A stretch of DNA of 15,824 nt from Schleiferiaceae bacterium (GTDB lineage Bacteria > Bacteroidota > Bacteroidia > Flavobacteriales > Schleiferiaceae): assembly GCA_022424815.1 (NCBI GenBank), contig JAKMGS010000032.1:1-15824 (forward strand), read 5' to 3'. Under the pieces are notes generated by a model, which did not search any database, was not told the DNA's origin, and saw only the letters and a program-made list of their open reading frames with translations. A program made the translations under genes and the position numbers. Shown here one piece after another: positions 5,665-13,522 of this stretch (the first letter of the stretch is position 1; the number at the start of each line of letters is the position of its first letter).

Positions 5665-7593
5665 TTAATTACAGTGTTTTGCCATAGCGTCATAGGCACG
5701 TTCTTCTCCTAATTCACCTGCTTTCGATAAATATGAGCATGCATCACTATATTGTTTTAATTGAATTTTCGACATTCCAATGAGGTAGTAGGGCAATGCT
5801 GGATTAGAATTAATTGCGAGAGTTTCATCGACTAATTCAATGGATTTCAGCATGTCGCGTATACATGCTTTATAATTTCCCACTCTGAAATGATATTCTC
5901 CTCTAGATCCCCAAACATAACTTTCATTAGGTGATAGCTCAACCGCTTTGTCTAGGTAAGGCAAGGCTTCTTGGACGCGGTCCATTTGAATTAATTGATA
6001 ACCATAGTTGTTATAAACTGTTCCCATTTGGTAGATATTGGGCGTTGCACTTGCTTCTCTTTTTATGATTTCAGCATAATCAGCCAACGCGCCCCTAGCA
6101 TCACTTAAATCAGATTTTATCACTGCCCGCATAAAATAAGCATCAGTATTTTCGGAATTAATAGCAATGGCTTGAGAAAAGTCTTTGATTGCATCTACAT
6201 CCTTAGATAGTTTACGGTTCGCGAGACCTCTATATACATAAGCATTGTCGTCCTGTTCATCCATCTGAAGGGTAATTGTGAAATTCTCGCGAGCTTTTTC
6301 ATAATTATTAATCCCGTAGTAATAGATAAACCCCTTAAGGAAATAAGGTGCCGAATAATTTGGTAATGCCTCAATACATTGATCGACATGGTCTAAAGCC
6401 GTAACATTATCATTGTTCACGAAGTATTCTTGGGCTTTTTCGTAGTGATAAGCAGCTATTTCTTCTGTGGAGCTCGAATTGTTATCTAAGCCACCTGTTG
6501 TGCTATTATCGCTATCAAAATTTGAGCTAGATACACCCCTGTCAAGTGACACATCTTCATTTACAGAAATTAGAAAAGTAAAATTTGAAACAATACTCAT
6601 TTGGTCCTTGAGTTTCATTCCTGCCAAGCCATTGTTCTCCTCCAAGGCAATTTGTTGTGGAAGAATATCTATGAGACTCTTCAAGTATGAAATCTTCACG
6701 GCGTAATTTACATTTTCCGCCCCTTCATGTTTTGCGCTTACGACACCGATGATATTGCCATCTTCATCAAATAACGGCCCGCCAGAATTCCCGGGTTGAA
6801 CAGGAGCCGAAATTTGATACATAGTAATATCGCCCTGAAAGCCGGTTTTGGAGTTGACGATACCATTGGTCAATTTCACCTCTTCACCCATAGTTTCTGT
6901 CATGGGGTAACCCAATACAAAAACATCTTCACCAACACTTACTGCTGAATTTCTAAATCCATAAGGTATTGGATCGAATCCATCGAAATCAGGATCATTG
7001 ATTAATAGAATTGCCAAGTCATTTTTTTCATCGGAGACAACGACTTTTGCACTTAGTTTTCTTGACCCCATTGGTCCAGGAACCGCTACCGAGATATTCT
7101 CCGCATCTTCTACGACGTGATAATTCGTTGCTACATGTCCTGCCCTGCTAATTGCAAATCCTGTTCCAGTTGAATATTCTGGAGTTGGATTGCTTTCACC
7201 CTCATCAGTGATAAGGCCATAAACAAGCATGAATGGCTCGTCATCTGAAGAGATAAAGTAAATTTCACCATCAGTAGCGTCGATGATCATGAAATATTCA
7301 TTTCCTACATCACTTTTAATATCGTAAGTGAATAATTCCCTTTCCTCATCATATTCTGACGTAAGAATATCATATCGAGAAGTTTGATCTGATGTGATAT
7401 GCAGGAAATAGGTAAAGTCTTCGTCAAATTCAAAACTTGTGAAATACTCTTTTTGATTTACCACTAAGACCCAATCTTCCTGCAAATCATCCCATCGATA
7501 TGAACTGATATTATCGGATGAAACATTCATCTGAGCACGCAGGCCCGACGAAAAAAGGATCATCACAATGATGTAAAGGAAGTATCGTTTCAT
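5665..7593 (-). CDS. Secreted trypsin/HtrA-like serine protease with C-terminal TPR repeats
   Basis: A 642-residue protein with a Sec signal peptide (MKRYFLYIIVMILFSSGLRA, cleavage near residue 20). Residues 21-135 form an acidic, aromatic-rich, probably beta-structured domain that I cannot assign. Residues about 140-312 are a trypsin-like S1C domain with an apparently complete triad: His159 (TNYHVV), Asp192 (KNDLAILL) and Ser270 (PGNSGGPLFD). No PDZ domain follows. A low-complexity Ser/Asn/Asp linker (about 350-378) leads to some six TPR-like repeats (about 380-640), for example the unit around ALPYLDKAVELSPN. TPRs in this position suggest binding of protein partners or substrates, in place of PDZ domains. 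It probably acts in the periplasm as a quality-control or processing protease. A TAAATTTG element lies about 67 bases upstream of the ATG. Confidence 0.88.
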   Translation of the reverse strand: MKRYFLYIIVMILFSSGLRAQMNVSSDNISSYRWDDLQEDWVLVVNQKEYFTSFEFDEDFTYFLHITSDQTSRYDILTSEYDEERELFTYDIKSDVGNEYFMIIDATDGEIYFISSDDEPFMLVYGLITDEGESNPTPEYSTGTGFAISRAGHVATNYHVVEDAENISVAVPGPMGSRKLSAKVVVSDEKNDLAILLINDPDFDGFDPIPYGFRNSAVSVGEDVFVLGYPMTETMGEEVKLTNGIVNSKTGFQGDITMYQISAPVQPGNSGGPLFDEDGNIIGVVSAKHEGAENVNYAVKISYLKSLIDILPQQIALEENNGLAGMKLKDQMSIVSNFTFLISVNEDVSLDRGVSSSNFDSDNSTTGGLDNNSSSTEEIAAYHYEKAQEYFVNNDNVTALDHVDQCIEALPNYSAPYFLKGFIYYYGINNYEKARENFTITLQMDEQDDNAYVYRGLANRKLSKDVDAIKDFSQAIAINSENTDAYFMRAVIKSDLSDARGALADYAEIIKREASATPNIYQMGTVYNNYGYQLIQMDRVQEALPYLDKAVELSPNESYVWGSRGEYHFRVGNYKACIRDMLKSIELVDETLAINSNPALPYYLIGMSKIQLKQYSDACSYLSKAGELGEERAYDAMAKHCN

Positions 7594-7659
7594 TTCTGAA
7601 TTACTTAGGTGTTTGTGAGATTGTCAGCGACCTTCATGTGACATACTTGGTGCTAGTCT

Positions 7660-7667
7660 CAAATTTA
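7660..7667 (-). promoter_or_regulatory. Candidate -7 promoter element for the protease-TPR gene
   Basis: On the minus strand this reads TAAATTTG, an exact match to the Bacteroidota TAnnTTTG -7 element, 67 bases upstream of the ATG at 7593. No convincing -33 TTG is seen at about 20 bases further upstream, so confidence is limited. Confidence 0.35.
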
Positions 7668-7727
7668 ATTAATTTTTGACCGAAGTCGTGGACTTAAGGA
7701 AAATTCAAGCAAGAAGATATTATCCTC

Positions 7728-7770
7728 AAATGGATTGTCGGTGCGATTCCTAAATAGCTGCAATCCATTT
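7728..7770. repeat. Perfect 10-bp inverted repeat just before the small membrane protein gene
   Basis: AAATGGATTG (7728-7737) and CAATCCATTT (7761-7770) are perfect reverse complements with a 23-bp spacer. The right arm ends two bases before the ATG at 7773. In RNA this is a 10-bp stem directly against the start codon; in DNA it could be a dimer operator. If translation really starts at the later ATG (7812), the stem would sit about 40 bases upstream instead. Confidence 0.5.
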
Positions 7771-7772
7771 CT

Positions 7773-8093
7773 ATGATTAAGATTATGTTTACAGGACCAA
7801 ATCCTAAACCCATGTCTCAACGTCTTAAAACCCTTCTCATCGCCTCAGGTGCACTGTTGTTTGTGCCATTTATTGGAAGCCAATTTTCTCAAGAAGTTCA
7901 TTGGTCGGGATTCGACTACATCGTCGCCGCCATTTTACTGGGTGGAACGAGCTTCGTGCTTGACGTTGTGCTCACCAAAGCGAAAAACAAGCAAAGTCGC
8001 TGGGCGTGGGGCATCGTTGTAGTTCTGGCCTTAGCCTTGGTATGGGCGGAGTTGGCTGTTGGTGTGTTCGGCAGTCCGTTGGCGGGGAGTTGA
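7773..8093 (+). CDS. Small membrane protein with three predicted helices
   Basis: A protein of up to 106 residues with three hydrophobic segments: about 18-36 (KTLLIASGALLFVPFIGS), 47-67 (FDYIVAAILLGGTSFVLDVV) and 78-98 (WGIVVVLALALVWAELAVG). It ends AVGVFGSPLAGS; I recall similar endings in small uncharacterised membrane proteins of several phyla, but no function is known to me. The start is uncertain: ATG 7773, ATG 7785 (MFTGPNPKP) or ATG 7812 (MSQRLKTLL); the last gives a compact basic N-terminus before helix 1 and may be the true one. It is convergent with the next gene, with one base between the two stop codons, so the two transcripts must overlap unless termination occurs inside coding sequence. 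From here the DNA becomes more GC-rich than to the left. Confidence 0.7.
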   Translation: MIKIMFTGPNPKPMSQRLKTLLIASGALLFVPFIGSQFSQEVHWSGFDYIVAAILLGGTSFVLDVVLTKAKNKQSRWAWGIVVVLALALVWAELAVGVFGSPLAGS

Positions 8094-8094
8094 A

Positions 8095-9708
8095 TTAATG
8101 CCCTTCCGGCCCCTTGATTCCCGCGTTTACTTCAATATCGATGTAGTTTTCTTGAGGAGTAATGGGACATGAGTACCCGTCGGTATAGGCGCAATACGGG
8201 TTGTAGGCATAATTAAAATCCAAGACCATGGTGCTTCCCTCGGGCTTGGTGATGTCCATGAATCGGCCCGTGCCGTAGGTGCTCACTCCTGTAGTTTTAT
8301 CCATGAAAGGAAGAAATAGGTGGTCCTGATATTCTTCCATCGCCATCAACCTTTTGCTTTGGTAGAGGAATAATTCCAAAGTTTGTCCGCGCACCTCGAA
8401 AGTGGCCTTGGCGTAGCGGCGGTACGCTTTACTCACGCCGGAGCTAGTGGCCATGTTGAACCACGGTTCATTTTCAAGTACTTCAATGTTCGCCTCAACG
8501 GCCATCTCCGGATTATAGCTGAAGAATTCATGTCCGTGGAAAGCGGCCCGTTCTTCAGGGGTTAAAGGACTGGTTGTGGAATCGGTATAAAAATCGTCCA
8601 ATTCTTGTTGGTACTTCAATACCTCTATGCGCTGTGGTGTGGCCAATGGTACTAATTCTCCTACCACTTCATTCGGAACCTCAAAGCTCAAGCTGTAGTG
8701 GTCTATTTTTAAGCCGTCATATGTGACGTGTACAACACCAACACCTCGGCACTTGCCCATGTGTGGTGAATCTAACCGTTCATTGAACCAGAGTGTATTG
8801 CCTTGTCGGTACCAATGGCGTTCAAAGGCCTCGAAGGTCCAAGCGCTTTTTCTTCGGAAATAAGGTGCGGCCCAATCTTGGAACTCCCCAGCTGTCCAAT
8901 ACTCACCGCCGTCGGTGCCTTGGAAAATACTTTCACTGTTATAAAAGGCTCCGAAATAACCGGCTGAATCTGCTGTAGCAGCAGCTAGGTGCCATTGATC
9001 TACGAATGCATCAAGTGTTTGTTCGTCGAAATATGAATTGCGAATTGCCTCTGCCATAAAACGACCAAGAATTTGGTTCCCTTGATCATTTAAGTGGAGC
9101 TTATCAGATATGAACAGCTCAGGGTCAACCTGGCCATTGTTGTTGGTGAGCCAAGGCCAGCAATCCAAGAATTGATAGTTGTACGCTTCGGCTAATCCTT
9201 CTAATTCACTGTTTACCGCCTTGTACCTAGCCAGGTGTTCCCATCGTGATGGCGAAGGTTTTGCTGAAAGAAAAAACACGGGAAGATTAGGGTGCGTATA
9301 CTGGATCCAATTCATAAGTTCCCAAGCGTCAGAATAAATAGTAAATACTTCTCTTTGGCTGCCGTCTTCCTCTACATGAACTATATCATTATCCCCTTCA
9401 TAAATGACAAGGATATCCGGCTTGGTGCCCGAAATGAGTTCCTCTTTATAACGGTATAGATCATCGAAACACGATCCTCCGATGCCCGCATTGACTACCT
9501 CATATTCTGGAAAACTTTCAGCCATGCTGTCCCAGAGTCGAAAGGTGGAACTTCCAGCGAAAACAATCCTTGTTTTTTCGTGAGATAGCTTCTCGGATGC
9601 CTTTACAATCCGACGTACGTCACGATCGTAGTTTTGGCCGCATTGCCCGAAAGCAATATTCGAAAACAGGAATAGAACTGTGGCAAAATGAAGGTGGCTA
9701 CGACGCAT
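8095..9708 (-). CDS. Secreted three-domain protein: SGNH hydrolase + NTF2/SnoaL-like + DUF1684
   Basis: A 537-residue protein with a Sec signal peptide (cleavage after about AFG, residue 21). Residues 25-225 are an SGNH/GDSL hydrolase: block I VFAGSSTFRLW with Ser54, block II NAGIGGSC, block III YEGDND (Gly105, Asn107), and block V SDKLHLN with Asp202 and His205, so the triad looks intact. Residues about 228-350 look like an NTF2/SnoaL-like fold (LDAFVDQWHLAAATADSAGY, later YEWT-type aromatic strands). Residues about 383-533 carry the DUF1684 signature, including STYGTGRFMDI, VLDFNYAYNPYCAYTD and CPITPQENYIDIEVNAGIK. Each domain is known separately; I do not recall all three in one chain. The SGNH domain predicts an esterase; the roles of the other two are unknown. 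Gene expression probably starts in the 344-base gap shared with the phosphorylase operon, since the two diverge. Confidence 0.85.
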   Translation of the reverse strand: MRRSHLHFATVLFLFSNIAFGQCGQNYDRDVRRIVKASEKLSHEKTRIVFAGSSTFRLWDSMAESFPEYEVVNAGIGGSCFDDLYRYKEELISGTKPDILVIYEGDNDIVHVEEDGSQREVFTIYSDAWELMNWIQYTHPNLPVFFLSAKPSPSRWEHLARYKAVNSELEGLAEAYNYQFLDCWPWLTNNNGQVDPELFISDKLHLNDQGNQILGRFMAEAIRNSYFDEQTLDAFVDQWHLAAATADSAGYFGAFYNSESIFQGTDGGEYWTAGEFQDWAAPYFRRKSAWTFEAFERHWYRQGNTLWFNERLDSPHMGKCRGVGVVHVTYDGLKIDHYSLSFEVPNEVVGELVPLATPQRIEVLKYQQELDDFYTDSTTSPLTPEERAAFHGHEFFSYNPEMAVEANIEVLENEPWFNMATSSGVSKAYRRYAKATFEVRGQTLELFLYQSKRLMAMEEYQDHLFLPFMDKTTGVSTYGTGRFMDITKPEGSTMVLDFNYAYNPYCAYTDGYSCPITPQENYIDIEVNAGIKGPEGH

Positions 9709-9898
9709 TGGAAGTCAGTTTTGTAGGCTTGAATATACTCTGATTTTTTTGATCTAAAAAGAGGCATTATAACCCTTTAACCCCCGGATACGCTATAATG
9801 TCCTGCAATTGTCCGGCTGGACTCAGGTAAACGTTTGTTAATATTGTCATGCCGCATGAAAAAAGGCTATTTAAACCCAATATAAATGCGGAATACAG

Positions 9899-9928
9899 TT
9901 GAAAATCAAAGGATTATAAATGCCTTTG
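9899..9928 (+). promoter_or_regulatory. Candidate promoter of the phosphorylase operon
   Basis: TTG at 9899-9901 and TGCCTTTG at 9921-9928 are spaced by 19 bases, matching the Bacteroidota -33 TTG / -7 TAnnTTTG layout with one mismatch (G for A at the second base of the -7 element). Transcription from here would give a leader of roughly 115-120 nt that contains both hairpins before the ATG at 10053. It was found by eye and not tested. Confidence 0.35.
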
Positions 9929-9956
9929 TTTTTATGGTCAAGACGGCCCGACAATT

Positions 9957-9982
9957 GGGATTTCCTTCGCAATAAGGCTCCC
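9957..9982 (+). other. Imperfect stem-loop in the phosphorylase leader
   Basis: GGGA (9957-9960) pairs with TCCC (9979-9982), and CCTT (9964-9967) pairs with AAGG (9974-9977) around a six-base loop, with a 3-by-1 internal loop between. It lies about 40 bases upstream of the terminator-like hairpin and could be part of a switching leader. Thermodynamic support was not computed. Confidence 0.3.
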
Positions 9983-10021
9983 GGAACAAAACAAATGTAT
10001 AATTGACACAACTTTAAAATA

Positions 10022-10049
10022 CGCAGGACCCTAACCCTGCGATTTTTTT
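10022..10049 (+). terminator. Terminator-like hairpin with T7 tract, 3 bases before the phosphorylase start
   Basis: CGCAGG (10022-10027) and CCTGCG (10036-10041) form a perfect 6-bp GC-rich stem with an 8-base loop. It is followed by A and seven T's (10043-10049), the layout of an intrinsic terminator. No + strand gene lies upstream to be terminated, and the ATG of the phosphorylase follows at 10053. This suggests an attenuator, the 3' end of a small RNA encoded in the gap, or a structure that controls initiation. Confidence 0.6.
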
Positions 10050-10052
10050 CAG

Positions 10053-13000
10053 ATGACTGAACACGATCATATTTATTTGGGATCCATCCCTGCACAGCAA
10101 AGACAACCGGCCGTAGAAGGTGAGGCGGTAAACATTGCCGGCGAATCGTTTTACAAGATTGCGAATTACGACCAGATGCGTCCGTTCTTCATGAGCGTCG
10201 TAAGCTCGTCGAACCATTGGATGTTTATCTCTAGCACTGGCGGATTGACTGCTGGTAGAAAGAACAGTAACTATTCATTGTTCCCCTATTACACCGACGA
10301 TAAAATCAGCGAGTCTTTTGAGACGACTGGGAGCAAATCCATCTTCATCGTAACATTAGATGGAAAGCGCTGCTTGTGGGAGCCGTTTTCAAATAGATTG
10401 AAAGGCATTTACCAAATCTCTCGAAACCTATATAAGAACTCATACGGCAATAAGCTCATCTTCGAAGAAATCAATCACGATTTAGGCATGGGCTTCTCTT
10501 ACGAGTGGAATTCTAGCGATCAGTTTGGCTTTGTTAGAAAGTCAGTGCTAAAGAACTTGAACGATAGTGAGGTCGCCGTTTCCTTGTTGGACGGTATTCA
10601 GAATATTCTACCCTACGGCGTTGAAGATGCCTTGCAAAATGCGTCTAGCAATTTGGTGGATGCCTACAAAAAATGTGAGCTGGAAACAGATACAGGATTG
10701 GGCATTTTCTCATTGAGTGCCATAATCGTAGACCGCGCAGAGCCCTCTGAGGCTTTGAAAGCCAATATGGTTTGGTCGTACGGATTGCCACAAACCAAGG
10801 TGCTTCTTTCTTCTGGTCAGCTGGATGTGTTCAGAAGTGGACAGCCAGTGGTAGAAGAGGTAGATGTGAAAGCTGAGAAGGGTGCCTTCTTGGTGCAATC
10901 AGAATTGACCATTGCTGCCAATGGTGAAGCTACTTGGGCGTTGGTTGCGGATGTGCACCAGGGACCTTCAGACTTGGCGGCGACGAAGGCGCGCTTGCAA
11001 GACCGTAATGCATTCTATGCAGCTATTCGCGAAGATGTAGAGGCGGGCACGAAGCACTTGATAGAATTGGTCGCGGCATCTGATGGCCTTCAACTCACAG
11101 AAGATAGCATTCTCAATAATCGTCACTTCGCAAATACGATGTTCAACATCATGCGCGGGGGGATTTTTGATTTGAATTATACCGCAGAGAAGCAAGACTT
11201 CGTGCCGTATATGATGAAGGCGAATGGAGCGGTGGCGAAGAAATTTGAGAAGGAGTTGAATGCCCTTCCAGAGGTATTTGATGTATTTGAAATCCGCGCG
11301 TTGGCTACGAATGCAGGCGATGCTGATTTTGTCCGATTGTGTACGGAATACCTGCCGTTGAAATTTAGCCGTCGTCACGGCGATCCGTCGCGTCCGTGGA
11401 ATAAGTTCTCGATCAACACACGCAACGAAGAAGACGGTTCCAAGATTTTGGATTACCAAGGGAACTGGAGAGATATTTTCCAGAATTGGGAAGCGCTGGC
11501 GCATTCTTATCCAGAATTCATGGAGGGAATGATTCACAAGTTCTTGAATGCATCGACTTTTGATGGATATAACCCTTACAGAGTAACAAAGGATGGCTTT
11601 GATTGGGAGACCATTGAGCCGGATAATCCTTGGTCGTACATCGGGTACTGGGGCGATCACCAAATCATTTACTTGCTGAAATTCTTGGAGTTCAGCGAGA
11701 AGTACTACCCAGAGAAATTGGCATCTTACTTTAGTCAGGCAAGCTTCGTATATGCGAATGTGCCGTACAAGATTAAAAAGTATGAGGACCTCTTGGCCAA
11801 CCCAAAGGATACCATTGAATTTGATCTGGCGGCGCATGAAGCCATTGAGGAAATGCGCGCCAAGATGGGTGTGGACGGTGCATTGTTGCAAAACCAGCAG
11901 CAGGAGATCCACCACGTAAACTTCATTGAGAAGATCTTGGCGACAGTGTTGGCGAAGCTCTCGAACTTCATTCCAGAAGCGGGGATTTGGTTGAACACAC
12001 AACGTCCGGAATGGAACGATGCGAACAATGCATTGGTAGGAAATGGAGTGTCGATGGTGACCTTGTATTACTTGCGAAGATTCTTGGCGTTCTTCGAGCA
12101 ATTGGTCGAAGGGAACAAAGATGAGGTAAGCGTTTCAAAGGAATTGGCCACCTTCTATACTGAGGTTAAAACTGCCCTAGAGTCCTCTCGTCAATTGTTG
12201 AGCGGATCTATTTCAAATCAAGATCGCAAAGGCGTCTTGGACGCCTTGGGTGGGGCGGCGGCAAAATATAGAGCGAGCATTTATGGCGCAGGATTTAGTG
12301 GCGAATTCGTGGAACTCTCCATCGCCGATGTGAAGTCCTTCTCTCAAACGGCACGTGAGCATTTGGAGCATTCTATCCGTGCAAACAAGCGTGCCGATGG
12401 GTTGTACCATGCCTACAACTTGATGACGGTTGAAGAAGATGGCATTGCCGTGTCGTACCTGGCAGAAATGTTGGAAGGGCAGGTGGCTGTCTTAAGCGCA
12501 GGGTATTTGAATTCGGCTGAGAGTTTGGCGGTATTGGATGCGTTGAAGGCCAGTGCATTGTTCCGTGAAGATCAGTACAGCTACATTCTCTACCCGAATA
12601 AGGAGTTGCCTCGTTTTGTGGCGAAAAATGTCATTCCTACGCCGCGTGCGGAGCAGAGTGACTTGTTAAAGGAATTGGTCGCAGCGGGCAACCGTCAGGT
12701 GGTGACCAAAGATTGCAATGGCAGCTACCACTTTAACGGAACCTTCAACAATGTCGACAGCTTGAAAGCGGCGTTGAAGGAATTGCCAGAGCAGTACCAG
12801 GCACTAGCACAGCGCGAAACCGAGTTGTTGAGCACCATTTTCGAAGAGGTGTTTAATCATAAATCATTCACCGGTCGTTCAGGAACTTTCTTCGGCTACG
12901 AAGGACTGGGCTCGATCTACTGGCATATGGTGTCGAAGCTGCTGTTGGCGGCTTACGAGAACACAAAGCGCGCCTTGGATGAGGATGCCGAAGGTGCTTT

Positions 13001-13505
13001 GGTAGGTCGATTGTTCGACCACTACTTTGAGATCCTCGCCGGTATTGGAGCCCATAAATCACCGAAGCTTTATGGTGCCTTCCCAACGGATCCGTATTCG
13101 CACACCCCAGGAGGGAAAGGTGCGCAGCAGCCAGGGATGACCGGACAGGTGAAAGAAGATATTTTGAGCAGGTTTGGAGAGCTGGGCGTTCGCGTTGCAG
13201 GCGGAGCATTGCACTTCACACCTCAAATTTTGAAAACATCGGAGTTCCTTTCAGAAGGACAAGTGTTCCACTACCGCGATGTGGCAGGTACGGAGCAGGA
13301 ATTAGCATTGGAGGCGGGGTCATTGGCCTTTACCGTTTGCCAAGTTCCTGTGGTGTACAAGCGTGCTTCGCAAAGTAGTATCAAAGTCGTTCGCCAGGAT
13401 AGCGTGCAGGATTTCGACGGGCAAGCCTTGGATGTGGCGACCTCGACGGAGATTTTCCAGCGCCGTCAATCGGTGGTACGCATTGAGGTGGAGGTTGTGA
13501 AATAA
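10053..13505 (+). CDS. Clan GH-Q glycoside phosphorylase, GH149-like (predicted beta-1,3-oligoglucan phosphorylase)
   Basis: A 1150-residue protein without a signal peptide, hence cytoplasmic. It has the layout of GH94/GH149/GH161 phosphorylases: an N-terminal beta-sandwich (about 30-330; MRPFFMSVVSSSNHWMFISS, LTAGRKNSNYSLFPYY), a linker, an (alpha/alpha)6 barrel (about 345-1050) and a C-terminal beta domain. Residues 467-477 (DYQGNWRDIFQ) align by eye with the GDWND loop that holds the catalytic acid in GH94, making Asp474 the candidate. WSYIGYWGDHQIIYLLKF (527-544) and HTPGGKGAQQPGMTGQVKED (about 1017-1036) look like barrel core motifs. The reaction would be phosphorolysis of beta-linked gluco-oligosaccharides to glucose-1-phosphate. 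The length and GH17 neighbours favour GH149 over GH94; GH161 is the main alternative. It is the first gene of the operon; the next begins 17 bases after its stop. A terminator-like hairpin sits just before its ATG. Confidence 0.8.
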   Translation: MTEHDHIYLGSIPAQQRQPAVEGEAVNIAGESFYKIANYDQMRPFFMSVVSSSNHWMFISSTGGLTAGRKNSNYSLFPYYTDDKISESFETTGSKSIFIVTLDGKRCLWEPFSNRLKGIYQISRNLYKNSYGNKLIFEEINHDLGMGFSYEWNSSDQFGFVRKSVLKNLNDSEVAVSLLDGIQNILPYGVEDALQNASSNLVDAYKKCELETDTGLGIFSLSAIIVDRAEPSEALKANMVWSYGLPQTKVLLSSGQLDVFRSGQPVVEEVDVKAEKGAFLVQSELTIAANGEATWALVADVHQGPSDLAATKARLQDRNAFYAAIREDVEAGTKHLIELVAASDGLQLTEDSILNNRHFANTMFNIMRGGIFDLNYTAEKQDFVPYMMKANGAVAKKFEKELNALPEVFDVFEIRALATNAGDADFVRLCTEYLPLKFSRRHGDPSRPWNKFSINTRNEEDGSKILDYQGNWRDIFQNWEALAHSYPEFMEGMIHKFLNASTFDGYNPYRVTKDGFDWETIEPDNPWSYIGYWGDHQIIYLLKFLEFSEKYYPEKLASYFSQASFVYANVPYKIKKYEDLLANPKDTIEFDLAAHEAIEEMRAKMGVDGALLQNQQQEIHHVNFIEKILATVLAKLSNFIPEAGIWLNTQRPEWNDANNALVGNGVSMVTLYYLRRFLAFFEQLVEGNKDEVSVSKELATFYTEVKTALESSRQLLSGSISNQDRKGVLDALGGAAAKYRASIYGAGFSGEFVELSIADVKSFSQTAREHLEHSIRANKRADGLYHAYNLMTVEEDGIAVSYLAEMLEGQVAVLSAGYLNSAESLAVLDALKASALFREDQYSYILYPNKELPRFVAKNVIPTPRAEQSDLLKELVAAGNRQVVTKDCNGSYHFNGTFNNVDSLKAALKELPEQYQALAQRETELLSTIFEEVFNHKSFTGRSGTFFGYEGLGSIYWHMVSKLLLAAYENTKRALDEDAEGALVGRLFDHYFEILAGIGAHKSPKLYGAFPTDPYSHTPGGKGAQQPGMTGQVKEDILSRFGELGVRVAGGALHFTPQILKTSEFLSEGQVFHYRDVAGTEQELALEAGSLAFTVCQVPVVYKRASQSSIKVVRQDSVQDFDGQALDVATSTEIFQRRQSVVRIEVEVVK

Positions 13506-13522
13506 TTGGACACTTCGAAAAA

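Larger units (their letters stand above)
9709..10052. other. 344-base divergent intergenic region, no protein gene seen
   Basis: This gap separates the three-domain protein (-) from the phosphorylase operon (+) and must hold both promoters. No convincing ORF was found (the longest + strand candidate I followed has 17 codons) and no tRNA-like cloverleaf. It contains a candidate + promoter (9899-9928), an imperfect stem-loop (9957-9982) and a terminator-like hairpin (10022-10049), each listed separately. The minus-strand promoter was not identified. Confidence 0.6.

Noticed and set aside
10003..10008. TTGACA, an exact match to the E. coli -35 box
   Set aside because: No -10 match at 16-18 bases, and Bacteroidota housekeeping promoters do not use this box.
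9871..10217. Two minus-strand open frames across the phosphorylase leader and 5' end
   Set aside because: Low-complexity, basic translations without a recognisable signal, overlapping the start of a well-supported + strand gene.
10968..12101. A 377-codon open frame on the minus strand
   Set aside because: It lies wholly inside the phosphorylase gene; its composition (many Arg, Leu, Ile, His, Cys) is that of an antisense shadow, and the + strand frame has clear family motifs.
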